From Candidatus Altarchaeota archaeon (lineage in GTDB: Archaea > Altiarchaeota > Altiarchaeia > IMC4 > QMZM01): DNA of 44,314 nucleotides. Positions within the stretch are counted from its first letter, which is position 1, and each line of letters starts with the position of its first letter. The notes beneath the pieces were generated by a model. That model worked only from the letters and a program-made list of their open reading frames with translations. It searched no databases and had not been told where the DNA came from. The translations under genes and the position numbers were made by a program. Location: positions 1 through 44,314 of the forward strand of contig JAFGDV010000043.1 of NCBI GenBank assembly GCA_016931955.1, read 5' to 3'. Shown here piece by piece: positions 7,376 to 15,990 of the stretch.

Positions 7376-8392
7376 CCTGAAACGTGACCTGATTTTTCCT
7401 GGAATAGAAACGAATCCCCTGGGTAGGAATATTATCGTCAAAATCAGTATCAAACCGATGATGACTAAGTGCTCGTAGACCAGGCCGAAGGATTTAAGAC
7501 CATCCCAGATAACCGTTATAATGAAGGTGCCTATTATCGGTCCTTCCACCGTGAAAAGCCCTCCGCTGATGCAGTAGATAATCGGCCTGAATGAGTTCTC
7601 AACGCTGTATATCTCAGGGGTGAGATAGCCAGTGTGGTGAATCATCAATGCACCAGCAACCCCCGTGAAAAAGGCGCTCAAAGCAAAGCCGATGAGCTTA
7701 TACTTCACTGTATTTATTCCCATGACCTTCGCCTCCAATTCATTCTCCCGGATCGCCTCAAAGGCCAGACCAACCTTGGACTTCAACACCCTATCGATCA
7801 CGTAGATGACAAACAAGGCAAATACGAGGATCACATAATACTCTATCTGGTATCTCATCAGAGTTTTCACAAATGGATCCGTTATCTGGGAATCCGTTAT
7901 GGACACAAGATGTTTCGTCGGCAGCCCATCATGCCCGCCAGTGATTTCTTTCAATTCCAGTGTCACCGTATGGATTATCACAGCAAAACCAAATGTGACC
8001 ATCGCAAGAAACCACTCCCTAAGGCGGACACAAGTCAAACCGATGAACACACCCACCACAGCCGCAAACAATCCGCCGACAAAGACAGTCAATATAGTTG
8101 ACTGAATCAATACTAAACTGCCTCCGACGTTGATCGCCCAAAGCCCGGACAGATTCAGGAACTTAGCGGTTAACACAGAAGAATACGCTCCAAGACCGAG
8201 AAATGCCGCATGCCCCAGTGAGCCCTGCCCGGAGTAGGTGAGGAGATTCCATGCGGAAGAGTACATTATAAAGACGCACATGATGATCAGTATCTCAAGC
8301 ATCGCGCTGTTGATCCGAAGAACCAGGGGAAGAGAGAAGGCTGCGACAACTACAAGGAAGGCCAGGACCGATCTAATTAGGCTCATTTTCAT
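7364..8392 (-). CDS. livM: ABC transporter permease, LivM type
   Basis: This 342-residue integral membrane permease of the HAAT importer family has about 8-10 hydrophobic helices. LivM hallmarks are the segment YSSAWNLLTYSGQGSLGHAAFLGLGAYSS (residues about 44-72), the cytoplasmic coupling region EAIRENELEAKVMGINTVKYKL (about 235-256), which contacts the ATPase, and FTGVAGALMIHHTGYLTPE. It partners with LivH, whose gene is immediately upstream and overlaps it by 4 bp. The gene order livK-livH-livM on the minus strand suggests one transcript, although the 72-bp gap between livK and livH could contain a separate signal. Confidence 0.92.
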   Translation of the reverse strand: MKMSLIRSVLAFLVVVAAFSLPLVLRINSAMLEILIIMCVFIMYSSAWNLLTYSGQGSLGHAAFLGLGAYSSVLTAKFLNLSGLWAINVGGSLVLIQSTILTVFVGGLFAAVVGVFIGLTCVRLREWFLAMVTFGFAVIIHTVTLELKEITGGHDGLPTKHLVSITDSQITDPFVKTLMRYQIEYYVILVFALFVIYVIDRVLKSKVGLAFEAIRENELEAKVMGINTVKYKLIGFALSAFFTGVAGALMIHHTGYLTPEIYSVENSFRPIIYCISGGLFTVEGPIIGTFIITVIWDGLKSFGLVYEHLVIIGLILILTIIFLPRGFVSIPGKIRSRFRSGS

Positions 8393-9327
8393 TCACCCCT
8401 CTCCCCGAACAGACCCTGAGGCCTAAGTATCAAAACAATGATCAGGATAAGGAATGACACTGAATTCTGCCAGGACAGGAATGAGATGTCTGCGGGCAGG
8501 TTCAGGAAGGTTAAAGTGTTGGCTGTTTCCGTCCACAGAGCATTCAGTAACACAAGCAGGGGGTTTTCAGCCAGCCCGAGAAGCAGTCCGGCTAAGATGG
8601 CTCCTTGGATGCTCCCCAGACCGCCTATGATTATCACAGCGAACGCTTTTATAGCAGGCGCCGAGCCGATGTATGGATTGAAGTTTATGCCTGATATGCA
8701 CCACAGGGCGCCAGCAGCAGCTGCTAACGCAGAACCAAGACCGAAGCTTATCATGTCCATGCGCTCCACGTTTATACCCATCAGCATCGCAGCCTCCCTG
8801 TTCTGGCTCGTAGCCCTCATGGCCCTCCCAAGGGTTGTCTTCTTAAGGAAGACCTGCAAAAGAACTAATAACACCATAGTTATGCCTATGATTATTAGGT
8901 AATCCAGTGGGATCTGCCTTGAACCAAGGCTTATCGAATCAAATTCAAATGGACTCCGTATCGTCCTAGAACCGGTTCCCCAGATAAGCGCCACAGCGTT
9001 CTGCAGCAGATATATGAGGCCGAGGCTGAGGAATATCTCATTCAGCTTGCCGGTACCCATGATCGGCCTAAACCCCAGCCGCTCAATAAGGATTCCGACA
9101 AAAGCCATCAAAAAAACTGATATTGGGATCACAAGGTAAGGGTTCAAGTCAAAGAATTCATGTATGAAGAAGGTGAAATACATCGACAGCATAAGAAGCT
9201 CGCCGTGAGCGAAGTTCACAACCTTCATGACGCCAAAGATCAGGTTCAACCCGATCGCTAAGAGGATGTAGATACAGCCAGCCAACAGCCCCCAGATGGT
9301 TATCTGAACCAAGCTACCCAGATCCAT
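8389..9327 (-). CDS. livH: ABC transporter permease, LivH type
   Basis: This 312-residue permease opens with GLLAGCIYILLAIGLNLIFGVMKVVNFAHGELLML, the diagnostic LivH N-terminal signature. It contains the coupling segment RAMRATSQNREAAMLMGINVERM, which docks on the ATPases, and closes with LILRPQGLFGE, also typical. About eight membrane helices are visible. It forms the membrane pore with LivM. The start codon lies 72 bp downstream of the livK stop, and the end overlaps livM by 4 bp. Confidence 0.93.
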   Translation of the reverse strand: MDLGSLVQITIWGLLAGCIYILLAIGLNLIFGVMKVVNFAHGELLMLSMYFTFFIHEFFDLNPYLVIPISVFLMAFVGILIERLGFRPIMGTGKLNEIFLSLGLIYLLQNAVALIWGTGSRTIRSPFEFDSISLGSRQIPLDYLIIIGITMVLLVLLQVFLKKTTLGRAMRATSQNREAAMLMGINVERMDMISFGLGSALAAAAGALWCISGINFNPYIGSAPAIKAFAVIIIGGLGSIQGAILAGLLLGLAENPLLVLLNALWTETANTLTFLNLPADISFLSWQNSVSFLILIIVLILRPQGLFGERGE

Positions 9328-9399
9328 TTAGCATATGCCCTAATAAGAATAGGAATAGGTAAATAAAGTAAAAAAAAGAAAAAGGGTTATGAAACAGGC

Positions 9400-10719
9400 C
9401 TACTGACCCGGCTCATACCAATCAGGCAATACAAAATCAGCCTCCTTCAGATGGGCGGGCCACACAATAACCGGCCGTGTCTCGCCCAGGGACTCATTCC
9501 ATCTCAACTGCTCCATGTAGAACAGGAATTTGCTTTCCCTGTAGTCGTCAGAGAAGCTTATTACGCCGCCTTCCATGGCCTCGATGAACTCAGGCATCTC
9601 TAACGCATCTAATTCATCCCTGACCGCTGCCTTATCCAGTGTGCCTGCGTTCTCGATCGCCTGGGCTGCTATGTACACTCCCTCATACGTTGAAGCACCC
9701 ATCATGCTCGGAAAACTGCCGAACCTGGCTTTGAAGTCGTCCTTGAACTTCATGGCGGCCTTATATACCGGCCTGTCCGGAACAGCGTAGGGCCCGAATC
9801 TGCTCTCCTGTATCGAATAATCACCCCACTTTCCAACACCAGTATAGTAGTCAGGGTCATCGTTGCACTCAATCGATAGGAAGAGCGAGTTCATGCCAAC
9901 ATCCCTCCTGCCCTGAAGAACCAACGGGGATTGCTCGTTAAGGACCGCCCCAGGATATATTATATCCGGCTTAGCGTCCTTCAACACAGTCAGAACCGTT
10001 TGATAGGCTGTTTCACCCGTCTTGAACTTCTCGGCAGCCACGATCTCCATGTTGAGGTTGTTTCTCTCTATCGCGTTCTGCGCCCCACTGTAAACGCCTT
10101 CACCGAACTTGCTGTCCTCATAGGCGATCCCGATCAGGATCTTCCTGTTAGAGGGCAGATTGAAGCGCTGGTATATTAAAGGCTTCACAACAGCGTCCAC
10201 GAAAAGCAGTGTTGCTTCTGCATAGTCATCCGTGGTAGGGCAGTGATGGAAGAAATAGGATGTGTCAATATCCGTCCTCCTCGTGATAACAGAAGAGGAT
10301 GCGCCAGTTATTATGAAGGGCACTTTGTTTTCTGATGCAACCACCGAATCAGCGTATGTTGTTCCGCTGGAGAAACCACCAACAAGTATATCAACGTTGT
10401 CCTCGGTGATAAGCTTCGTTACCGCCTTGACCCCCTCTTGAGGATCCGACTGCACATCGCCCTTAACTAATTTGATCTGCATCATAACGCCGTTGACGTT
10501 AACGCCGCCCTGGGCGTTTATCTCATCCGCGGCAAGGGTAGCAGCCTGCCACATGTCGTTGCCGGTAGTGCTCATCCCACCAGTCAAGGGAGCCACAATA
10601 CCAATTTTTATCTCATTCCTCTCCACAGCACCGCCGCCGGTATCAGTCGACTGCTGCGTACAACCCAAAAAAAACAAAACAAAAACACACAAAGCCGTTA
10701 AAAAAAATCTCCTATCCAA
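9400..10719 (-). CDS. livK: ABC transporter substrate-binding lipoprotein, LivK type
   Basis: This 439-residue binding protein has a lipoprotein signal (MDRRFFLTALCVFVLFFLGC), so it is anchored outside the membrane. The mature part matches the type 1 periplasmic-binding fold of the LivK/amide-urea family: EIKIGIVAPLTGGMSTTG, WQAATLAADEINAQGGVNVNG, DNVDILVGGFSSGTTYA, PFIITGASSSV and PDIIYPGAV. It is longer than bacterial LivK (about 370), as is common in archaea. I chose the TTG start at 10719 because a strong Shine-Dalgarno sequence GGAGGTG lies 9 nt upstream. A GTG at 10731 is part of that Shine-Dalgarno sequence and is an unlikely start. The ligand is unknown. Neighbouring CoA-ligase genes hint at aromatic acids or amino acids (inference). 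Confidence 0.9.
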   Translation of the reverse strand: MDRRFFLTALCVFVLFFLGCTQQSTDTGGGAVERNEIKIGIVAPLTGGMSTTGNDMWQAATLAADEINAQGGVNVNGVMMQIKLVKGDVQSDPQEGVKAVTKLITEDNVDILVGGFSSGTTYADSVVASENKVPFIITGASSSVITRRTDIDTSYFFHHCPTTDDYAEATLLFVDAVVKPLIYQRFNLPSNRKILIGIAYEDSKFGEGVYSGAQNAIERNNLNMEIVAAEKFKTGETAYQTVLTVLKDAKPDIIYPGAVLNEQSPLVLQGRRDVGMNSLFLSIECNDDPDYYTGVGKWGDYSIQESRFGPYAVPDRPVYKAAMKFKDDFKARFGSFPSMMGASTYEGVYIAAQAIENAGTLDKAAVRDELDALEMPEFIEAMEGGVISFSDDYRESKFLFYMEQLRWNESLGETRPVIVWPAHLKEADFVLPDWYEPGQ

Positions 10720-10770
10720 TTTAGATAACACCTCCTTATCTATTGAAATAGATGTTTTATAAAGCAGATT

Positions 10771-12060
10771 TCAGACCTCCCTCAGATCAACAACCCGCTT
10801 AGCTTTGCCTTCGCTGCGCTGGATGCTCTTAGGCTCCACCAATTCCACAACGGCAGAAACACACAATCCCTCCCTTAGTTCACGCTCAAGCCTATTCTTC
10901 AAGTCTCGGAGAGCTACCTCACTCCCCCTAAAGATCTCCTCCGTTACCTCCACCCTGAAGTTGAGGGAATCCATGGAAGCCTTCCGGTCCACGATGATCT
11001 GATAGCTGTCCCCGATCCCGGGGAAACCCAAGGCAATGTCCTCGAACTGCGAAGGAAAGACGTTAACGCCCCTGATGATCAACATATCATCAGTCCTGCC
11101 CCTAATCCTTGAGATCCGACCATGGGTCCTGCCGCAGGAACACTCTTCATCTACGAAAGCGGTAAGGTCGCCTGTCCGATACCTAAGCAAGGGAAGACCC
11201 TCCCTCGTCAGGGTTGAAAGGACAAGCTCGCCTTTCTCCACAGCATTGCCCTCAGAGTCAACGACCTCCGGGAGGAAGTGATCACGCCACAGATGCATTC
11301 CGCTTTTCTCCTCACACTCTATGCAGACACCGGGACCGCACATCTCAGAGAGGCCATAATTGTCAAATGCATCAATACCGAAACCGAATTCGATCTTCTT
11401 CCGCATGGACTCAGACCAGGGCTCGGCGCCGAAGACACCAATGCGCAGACTAAGATCATCCCCCCTCAAACCCATCTCCTCCATGACCTCCGCCATGTGC
11501 AAGGCATAACTCGGAGTAGAGCTGAACACGGTCGTCTTCAGATCCAGCATCGTTGTAAGCTGCCGCTTCGTGTTGCCTGCGCCGGCAGGGATGACCATAG
11601 AGCCAATACGCTCAGCCCCCTGCTGAAAACCGAAGCCACCGGTAAAGAACGCAAAGTTATAGATCAACTGTACGACGTCCTGCTTAGTGACGCCGACCAT
11701 ATACAGTTCACGAGCCATCAACTCAGACCAATTATCGAGGTCATTCCTCGTATAAGGGAAGATCTTCGGCTTACCCGTGGTGCCGGAAGAAGCATGGATC
11801 CTGACAATCTCTTCAAGAGGGACAGCGGCCAAACCAAAGGGATAATTATCCAATAGATCCTGCCGGGTGGTGAAAGGCAACTTAGAGATATCCTCCAAGG
11901 ATTTGATGTCGTCGGGTTTAATACCCAGGTCATCGAATCTACGGCGATAAAAGGGGACCCTGGAATAGCATATCTTCGCTGTTTTCCTGAGCCTTTTCAA
12001 CTGGAGGGCCTCCAGTTTCTCATGATGCAGGGTCTCCGTCTTTTTGTCCCAGAACGGCAT
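10771..12060 (-). CDS. paaK: Phenylacetate-CoA ligase-like AMP-forming enzyme (copy 1)
   Basis: This 429-residue adenylate-forming enzyme of the PaaK family makes an acyl-adenylate from ATP and an arylacetate, then the CoA thioester. Visible signatures: the AMP-binding P-loop ASSGTTGKPKIF (residues about 91-102), FGAEPWSESMR, YGLSEMCGPGV (A5-like region), YRTGDLT, RIRGRTDDMLIIRGVNVFPSQ (hinge) and the C-terminal PKSIQRSEGKAKRV with the catalytic Lys. It is divergent from a paralogue at 12113. In archaea such genes usually accompany indolepyruvate ferredoxin oxidoreductase, which is also present (21778-23891), and serve synthesis or breakdown of aryl-CoA intermediates. Confidence 0.9.
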   Translation of the reverse strand: MPFWDKKTETLHHEKLEALQLKRLRKTAKICYSRVPFYRRRFDDLGIKPDDIKSLEDISKLPFTTRQDLLDNYPFGLAAVPLEEIVRIHASSGTTGKPKIFPYTRNDLDNWSELMARELYMVGVTKQDVVQLIYNFAFFTGGFGFQQGAERIGSMVIPAGAGNTKRQLTTMLDLKTTVFSSTPSYALHMAEVMEEMGLRGDDLSLRIGVFGAEPWSESMRKKIEFGFGIDAFDNYGLSEMCGPGVCIECEEKSGMHLWRDHFLPEVVDSEGNAVEKGELVLSTLTREGLPLLRYRTGDLTAFVDEECSCGRTHGRISRIRGRTDDMLIIRGVNVFPSQFEDIALGFPGIGDSYQIIVDRKASMDSLNFRVEVTEEIFRGSEVALRDLKNRLERELREGLCVSAVVELVEPKSIQRSEGKAKRVVDLREV

Positions 12061-12112
12061 ATTATAATAAATACTCTACAATAAATATATCGGAAAAAAA
12101 CGGGGTGGAAAA

Positions 12113-13417
12113 ATGTACTGGAACAAGGAGGCTGAGACCCTTAAACCGGACGAACTAAAGAGGCTGCAGGGGAAGAGACTGAGGAAACTGGTAAAATACG
12201 TATACGACAGATCCGCATTATATAGAAACAAATTCAAGGAAGCAGGGATAAAGCCAGCTGATATAAAAGAGATCTCAGACATAACAAAGCTGCCCTACAC
12301 GACGAAGCAGGATTTACGGGACAACTACCCATTCAACATGTTCTGCGTCCCAATGGAGGAGATCGTGAGAATACACGCATCCTCCGGGACAACAGGGAAA
12401 CCAACAGTCGTAGGCTACACGAGGAACGACATAGACATGTGGACTGAGGCGATGGCGAGAACAATAGTGGCGCCAGGAGGCTCAAAGAAGGACATACTGC
12501 ATAATGCGTACGGCTACGGTCTGTTCACCGGCGGCCTGGGATTCCACTACGGCGGAGAACGAGTAGGTTGCGCAGTTATCCCAGTCTCCGGAGGGAACAC
12601 CAAAAGACAGCTATTACTGCTGAAAGACTTCGGGGGAACTATTCTTTCATGCACGCCATCATACTCAATATACCTAGCCGAGGCCGCAGTCAACGAAGGC
12701 ATGGACCCCAAAGAAGACTTCAAGCTGAGGGTAGGAATATTCGGGGCAGAACCATGGTCCAACGCTATGAGAAAGAGGATAGAGGACGCACTGGACATTA
12801 AGGCGACAGACGTTTATGGATTGTCGGAGATATGCGGGCCAGGTGTTGCACAAGAATGCGAAGAACAGGCTGGCGCACACATCTGGTCAGACCACTTCTA
12901 TCCAGAGGTGATCGATCCAAATACAGGGGAACAGGTTGGTGAAGGAGAACAAGGAGAACTGGTATTCACGACACTGACAAAGGAAGGCATCCCATTGATA
13001 AGGTACAGAACCAGGGATCTCACGGTGTTAGACCACGAAAAATGCGCGTGCGGAAGATACCATCCAAGGATGCTGCGTATCAGGGGAAGATCAGACGACA
13101 TGTTGATCATTAGGGGAGTGAACGTTTTCCCCTCACAGATAGAGCATGTCTTGATGAAGTTCTCAGACTTCGCAGCACACTACCTGCTGGTGCTTGGAAA
13201 AAAGGGTCCCTTGGACACCCTAACGGTGAAGGCCGAAGTCACACCCGAAGTGATCAGCGACAAAGTCAAGGACATGATGAAGCTAAAGGCCGCACTGAAA
13301 TCCGAGCTAGAGCAGGCGTTGGGCATCTCCATCGACGTAGAATTAGTGGAACCTGGAACCATACCAAGGAGCGAAGGAAAAGCCGTCAGAATAAAAGACG
13401 AAAGAGGTGATTTATGA
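12113..13417 (+). CDS. paaK: Phenylacetate-CoA ligase-like AMP-forming enzyme (copy 2)
   Basis: This 434-residue paralogue of the divergent gene shares the same motif order: ASSGTTGKPTVVGYTRND (AMP-binding loop), FTGGLGFHYGGERVG, FGAEPWSNAMRKRIE, YGLSEICGPGVAQECEEQ, YRTRDLT, RIRGRSDDMLIIRGVNVFPSQIE and the terminal PGTIPRSEGKAVRI. The conserved Cys pair in the KCACGRYHPR loop matches the small metal site seen in many PaaK enzymes. A GGTGG Shine-Dalgarno sequence lies just before the ATG. The stop overlaps the ACT-domain gene (ATGA), a pairing that is common for archaeal PaaK genes and suggests allosteric control. The two copies may prefer different side chains, such as phenyl- and indole-acetate or branched acids (inference). 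Confidence 0.92.
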   Translation: MYWNKEAETLKPDELKRLQGKRLRKLVKYVYDRSALYRNKFKEAGIKPADIKEISDITKLPYTTKQDLRDNYPFNMFCVPMEEIVRIHASSGTTGKPTVVGYTRNDIDMWTEAMARTIVAPGGSKKDILHNAYGYGLFTGGLGFHYGGERVGCAVIPVSGGNTKRQLLLLKDFGGTILSCTPSYSIYLAEAAVNEGMDPKEDFKLRVGIFGAEPWSNAMRKRIEDALDIKATDVYGLSEICGPGVAQECEEQAGAHIWSDHFYPEVIDPNTGEQVGEGEQGELVFTTLTKEGIPLIRYRTRDLTVLDHEKCACGRYHPRMLRIRGRSDDMLIIRGVNVFPSQIEHVLMKFSDFAAHYLLVLGKKGPLDTLTVKAEVTPEVISDKVKDMMKLKAALKSELEQALGISIDVELVEPGTIPRSEGKAVRIKDERGDL

Positions 13418-13845
13418 TGATAAAACAGATCTCTATCTTCATGAAAAACGAGCCAGGAAGGCTGCTGAAGGTTACCAAGATACTTGCTGATTCAGGAATA
13501 GACATCAGGGCATTGACTGTCGCAGAGACAGCAGACTTCGGAATACTGAGGCTGATAGTCAACGAACCAGACAAAGCCTATAGAGTATTGAAGGAGAAAG
13601 AAATCGCGGTAGTAGAACACGACGTCTTAGGCGTGGAAGTAAACGACAGACCAGGCGGTCTCGCAAGGATAGCTGAAATACTCAACAACGAAGGGATCAA
13701 TATAGAATACATGTATGCGTTCGTCACCAAAAGCCACGAAAAAGCCTACGTAGTCTTAAGATTGGATGACCTCGAAAAGGGGAAAAAGATACTGGAGAAA
13801 AAAGGCATCAGACTGGTGACAACAGAAGAACTGAGCGAAATCTAG
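13414..13845 (+). CDS. Double ACT-domain regulatory protein
   Basis: This 143-residue protein consists of two tandem ACT domains. The first (about 1-68) begins IKQISIFMKNEPGRLLKVTKILADSGIDIRAL. The second (about 70-140) contains VLGVEVNDRPGGLARIAEILNNEGINIEYMYAF. Each has the N-x-P-G turn typical of amino-acid-binding ACT domains. Proteins of this type sit next to PaaK-like ligases in many archaea and bacteria and probably sense an amino acid, most likely aromatic or branched-chain, to adjust the ligase. The direct target is not proven. It overlaps paaK by 4 bp at its start and converges on the amidohydrolase gene with a 4-bp overlap. Confidence 0.9.
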   Translation: MMIKQISIFMKNEPGRLLKVTKILADSGIDIRALTVAETADFGILRLIVNEPDKAYRVLKEKEIAVVEHDVLGVEVNDRPGGLARIAEILNNEGINIEYMYAFVTKSHEKAYVVLRLDDLEKGKKILEKKGIRLVTTEELSEI

Positions 13846-14648
13846 ACCAGGAGTGACAGATATTGACGAGGATTATCTGATAGGATCTTCACAGCATCCT
13901 CTCCGAGAATCCTCTCCAACTCTTTTCTCTCCCTTCCAGGATCGGTCCAGGGGAAATCTGTTCCAAATATTACTCGCTCCAAGCCGATCTCATCGACAAC
14001 AGAAAGAAAATCCTTATCTGGAAGATTCCTGGGACAGAAGGCAGTATCATACCACACATTCCTGTAACCGGTAACGCAATGGAGGGAATCCCAGGTCTTA
14101 TAGCCGCCAAGATGAGCCAGCTGAATCACAAGATCAGGGAAGGACTCCAAGACTTGGGTGAAGTGCATGGGGTGAGCATACATGGGCTCGAAATGCAATA
14201 CCTCATCACCGCAGTGGAACGCCAAGCCAAGATCAAGCTCAGATAATCTCTCATAGATCGGGAAAAAACGTTCATCATCTGGATAAAAACGGTGAGCATT
14301 AGGCTGCAACTTTATACCGAAAAGACCCAGTTCTTTGATGCGCTCCAATTCATCTAAGGGATTCTCAAAGGTGGGATGCAGGCCGCCGAAGAATAAAAGG
14401 TGGGGATTAGATCTCTGGGTTTCCGCGCACCAATCATTGAAGGAAACAACATGCTCGGGACGGTTTATCGACGAAAGAATCAAGGATTTGTCTATTCCAC
14501 CAGAGTCCATCGCCGAGAGGATGCCTTCCACTGTTGCGGGATGCGCCGCCTTCGCTCCATAGACCTCCTCTATTCTTGGAACGACTTTGGCTGCGACCTC
14601 GTCAGGGTATATGTGGGCGTGACAGTCCACTATAAAGGCTTCAACCAT
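13842..14648 (-). CDS. Amidohydrolase-2 family metal-dependent hydrolase/decarboxylase
   Basis: This 268-residue TIM-barrel protein belongs to the amidohydrolase_2 family (ACMSD, gamma-resorcylate decarboxylase and related lactonases). Metal-ligand motifs are visible: DCHAHIYP near the N-terminus (His-x-His, residues about 9-11), GIKLQPNAHRFYPDD, FHCGDEV (His), LAHLGG (His) and the final Asp in FGTDFPW (about 228). The family acts on small carboxylic acids by decarboxylation or hydrolysis, and the exact substrate cannot be read from sequence. It lies next to the PaaK/ACT genes, so a role in arylacid metabolism is possible. Its promoter region faces the GTTTCA element at 14686-14738. Confidence 0.82.
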   Translation of the reverse strand: MVEAFIVDCHAHIYPDEVAAKVVPRIEEVYGAKAAHPATVEGILSAMDSGGIDKSLILSSINRPEHVVSFNDWCAETQRSNPHLLFFGGLHPTFENPLDELERIKELGLFGIKLQPNAHRFYPDDERFFPIYERLSELDLGLAFHCGDEVLHFEPMYAHPMHFTQVLESFPDLVIQLAHLGGYKTWDSLHCVTGYRNVWYDTAFCPRNLPDKDFLSVVDEIGLERVIFGTDFPWTDPGRERKELERILGEDAVKILSDNPRQYLSLLV

Positions 14649-14685
14649 AATAGGACTAAAGATTACGTAGATAAAAAAAAAGGTC

Positions 14686-14738
14686 GGTTTCAGTTTCTGT
14701 TACAGTTGTTTCAGTCTAGGATATAGCGTGTTTCATCG
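14686..14738 (+). promoter_or_regulatory. Four-box GTTTCA element, copy A, with embedded TATA
   Basis: Boxes GTTTCA (14687), GTTACA (14699), GTTTCA (14708) and GTTTCA (14730) start 12, 9 and 22 nt apart. Between the third and fourth box lies a TATA-like GATATAG (14720-14726). An element with exactly the same spacing occurs at 15991-16043. Boxes straddling the TATA box are what a repressor (or dual regulator) site in an archaeal promoter would look like. The downstream gene starts at 14770, with GAGGTGA as its Shine-Dalgarno sequence. The candidate regulator is the winged-helix protein encoded at 15569-15979 (inference). Confidence 0.75.
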
Positions 14739-14769
14739 AAGTAATCAAAAAAAAAAGAGGTGAAATTGG

Positions 14770-15213
14770 ATGGAAAAAAAGTTTCTGGTTGCCGGCTTCG
14801 CAGCCCTCCTCATAGCAGGATTTGTGGTTGCTGGGGCTACGATGCGCGGCGGAAGACCGGGTCTTCCAGGGGCTCCTGGAGATCATACAGCCATGCTGCA
14901 AGACCTCGGTTTATCCGAGAACTCAACCCCTGAGGAAGTAAGAGAAGCCATGTTTAACAGGAGACTGGAGGAACTAGGCCTGACGGAGGACTCCACAATA
15001 AAGGAGCTGAGGGAGGCTATGGAAGCAAAGAGTCAGACCATGGGGGAGGAAAGACTGATGGACTTAAAGGAAAGGCTTGGCCTATCAGAGGACGCAACCG
15101 AGGAAGACATAGAGGAAGCCCTCAAAGAAAAACAGGGAGACTGTAAGGTATTTGGCCGCGGGAGAGGACCACATGACAGGGGAATGGGACTCTCCATCTA
15201 CGACATCATTTGA
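14770..15213 (+). CDS. Secreted helical-repeat protein (unknown function)
   Basis: The 147-residue product has an N-terminal hydrophobic signal or anchor (residues 5-24, no lipobox Cys), a short Gly/Pro-rich segment, and three helical repeats of the pattern L-G-L-S/T-E-D-x-T-x-E-E-L/I-R-E-A-M at about residues 46-61, 69-84 and 103-118. The repeats look like short amphipathic helix pairs that could bind small ions or proteins. A single Cys (125) and a Gly/Arg/His-rich tail follow. It is preceded by the GTTTCA element and a strong Shine-Dalgarno sequence, and followed by a hairpin terminator, so it is a separately controlled monocistronic gene. I do not recognise a named family, and the function is unknown. 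Confidence 0.8.
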   Translation: MEKKFLVAGFAALLIAGFVVAGATMRGGRPGLPGAPGDHTAMLQDLGLSENSTPEEVREAMFNRRLEELGLTEDSTIKELREAMEAKSQTMGEERLMDLKERLGLSEDATEEDIEEALKEKQGDCKVFGRGRGPHDRGMGLSIYDII

Positions 15214-15263
15214 GGACAAACCCGCACACAAGATGTGCAGCGTGTCCTCTTCTTTTATTTTTC
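15212..15263 (+). terminator. Stem-loop terminator with T-rich tail
   Basis: GAGGACA (15212-15218) pairs with TGTCCTC (15243-15249). Inside lies a second stem, GCACA with TGTGC. The stem is followed by TTCTTTTATTTTTCT. The first arm begins within the stop codon of the preceding gene. This looks like an intrinsic terminator separating the secreted repeat protein from the SHOCT operon. Confidence 0.6.
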
Positions 15264-15296
15264 TAAACCGATATAGTAAGGTGTGAGGTGAAACAG

Positions 15297-15566
15297 GTGA
15301 GTACAACAACAACACTCTTCAATCGTACCGCAAGAGAGTTAATGGATCGAGGTCGAGCACCCTTCTTCGGGCCTGAATTATTCGGCATACCGACCTTCTA
15401 CCTATGGAATCTGTTGGTGGTATTGATCATCGCGTTGATCTTCTACTGGCTCCTAAGAAGCTCAAGAATACATGAAACCCCGATGGATGTCTTAAAGAAG
15501 AGATACGTTCGAGGAGAAATAGACAAAGAAACCTTTGAGGCCATGAAAAAGGACATAACGGATTGA
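15297..15566 (+). CDS. Small membrane protein with SHOCT domain
   Basis: This 89-residue protein has one membrane helix (LWNLLVVLIIALIFYWLL, about residues 35-52) and a C-terminal SHOCT motif (PMDVLKKRYVRGEIDKETFEAMKKDI, about 61-86, the short helical L-x-x-R-Y-x-x-G-E-I-x-x-x-x-F/Y pattern). SHOCT domains are thought to mediate oligomerisation of membrane or stress-response proteins. The GTG at 15297 is chosen because GAGGTG lies 6 nt upstream. An in-frame GTG at 15288 overlaps that Shine-Dalgarno sequence. It is the first gene of a two-gene unit with the winged-helix regulator. A GATATAG TATA-like word lies about 24 nt upstream. The start region contains one reverse-orientation TGAAAC that matches the GTTTCA box. 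Confidence 0.85.
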   Translation: MSTTTTLFNRTARELMDRGRAPFFGPELFGIPTFYLWNLLVVLIIALIFYWLLRSSRIHETPMDVLKKRYVRGEIDKETFEAMKKDITD

Positions 15567-15568
15567 AG

Positions 15569-15979
15569 ATGGAAGTCTCCGAGAAGCGGCTTGCTGTGGC
15601 AATAATCGCGGTATTCTGTCTGGGCGTGATGCTCTCCATAATAAACGGATACTACATAGAGGATACCGGGTCCTCGATACCCTTGACGGTCTACGCCATG
15701 ACCGCCGTCGCAATGGTTGTTGGGGCGTTAATCGTCCTATTGTTCCAGTGGAAGATCAGCCAGAAACAGATGCAACGACTACTGAAAGCACTGCCAGAGG
15801 ACGAACACAAGATAGTTGAATTGCTACTGAACGACGGGAAGATGGAGCAAACATATATTGTGGCGGAAAGCGGCCTCTCGAAGGTGAAGGTTTCAAGGAT
15901 CCTGGCGAAACTGGAGCAGAGGAAGGTAATAGAGAAGAAACCCTTAGGGAACACCAATTTGATAAAGCTAAGGATATGA
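15569..15979 (+). CDS. Membrane-bound winged-helix transcription regulator
   Basis: This 136-residue protein has two membrane helices near the N-terminus (about residues 8-24 and 40-62) and a cytoplasmic winged-helix DNA-binding domain (about 76-134): LPEDEHKIVELLLNDGKMEQTYIVAESGLSKVKVSRILAKLEQRKVIEKK, where the SGLSKVKVSRILAKLE segment is the turn and recognition helix, followed by a two-strand wing. This architecture (two helices plus MarR/IclR-like domain) is common in euryarchaeal one-component regulators. It lies between the two copies of the GTTTCA element and is the obvious candidate to bind them (inference). The ATG at 15569 is preferred. A TTG at 15563 would overlap the upstream stop by 4 bp and is possible. 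Confidence 0.87.
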   Translation: MEVSEKRLAVAIIAVFCLGVMLSIINGYYIEDTGSSIPLTVYAMTAVAMVVGALIVLLFQWKISQKQMQRLLKALPEDEHKIVELLLNDGKMEQTYIVAESGLSKVKVSRILAKLEQRKVIEKKPLGNTNLIKLRI

Positions 15980-15990
15980 CACTGCAAGGC

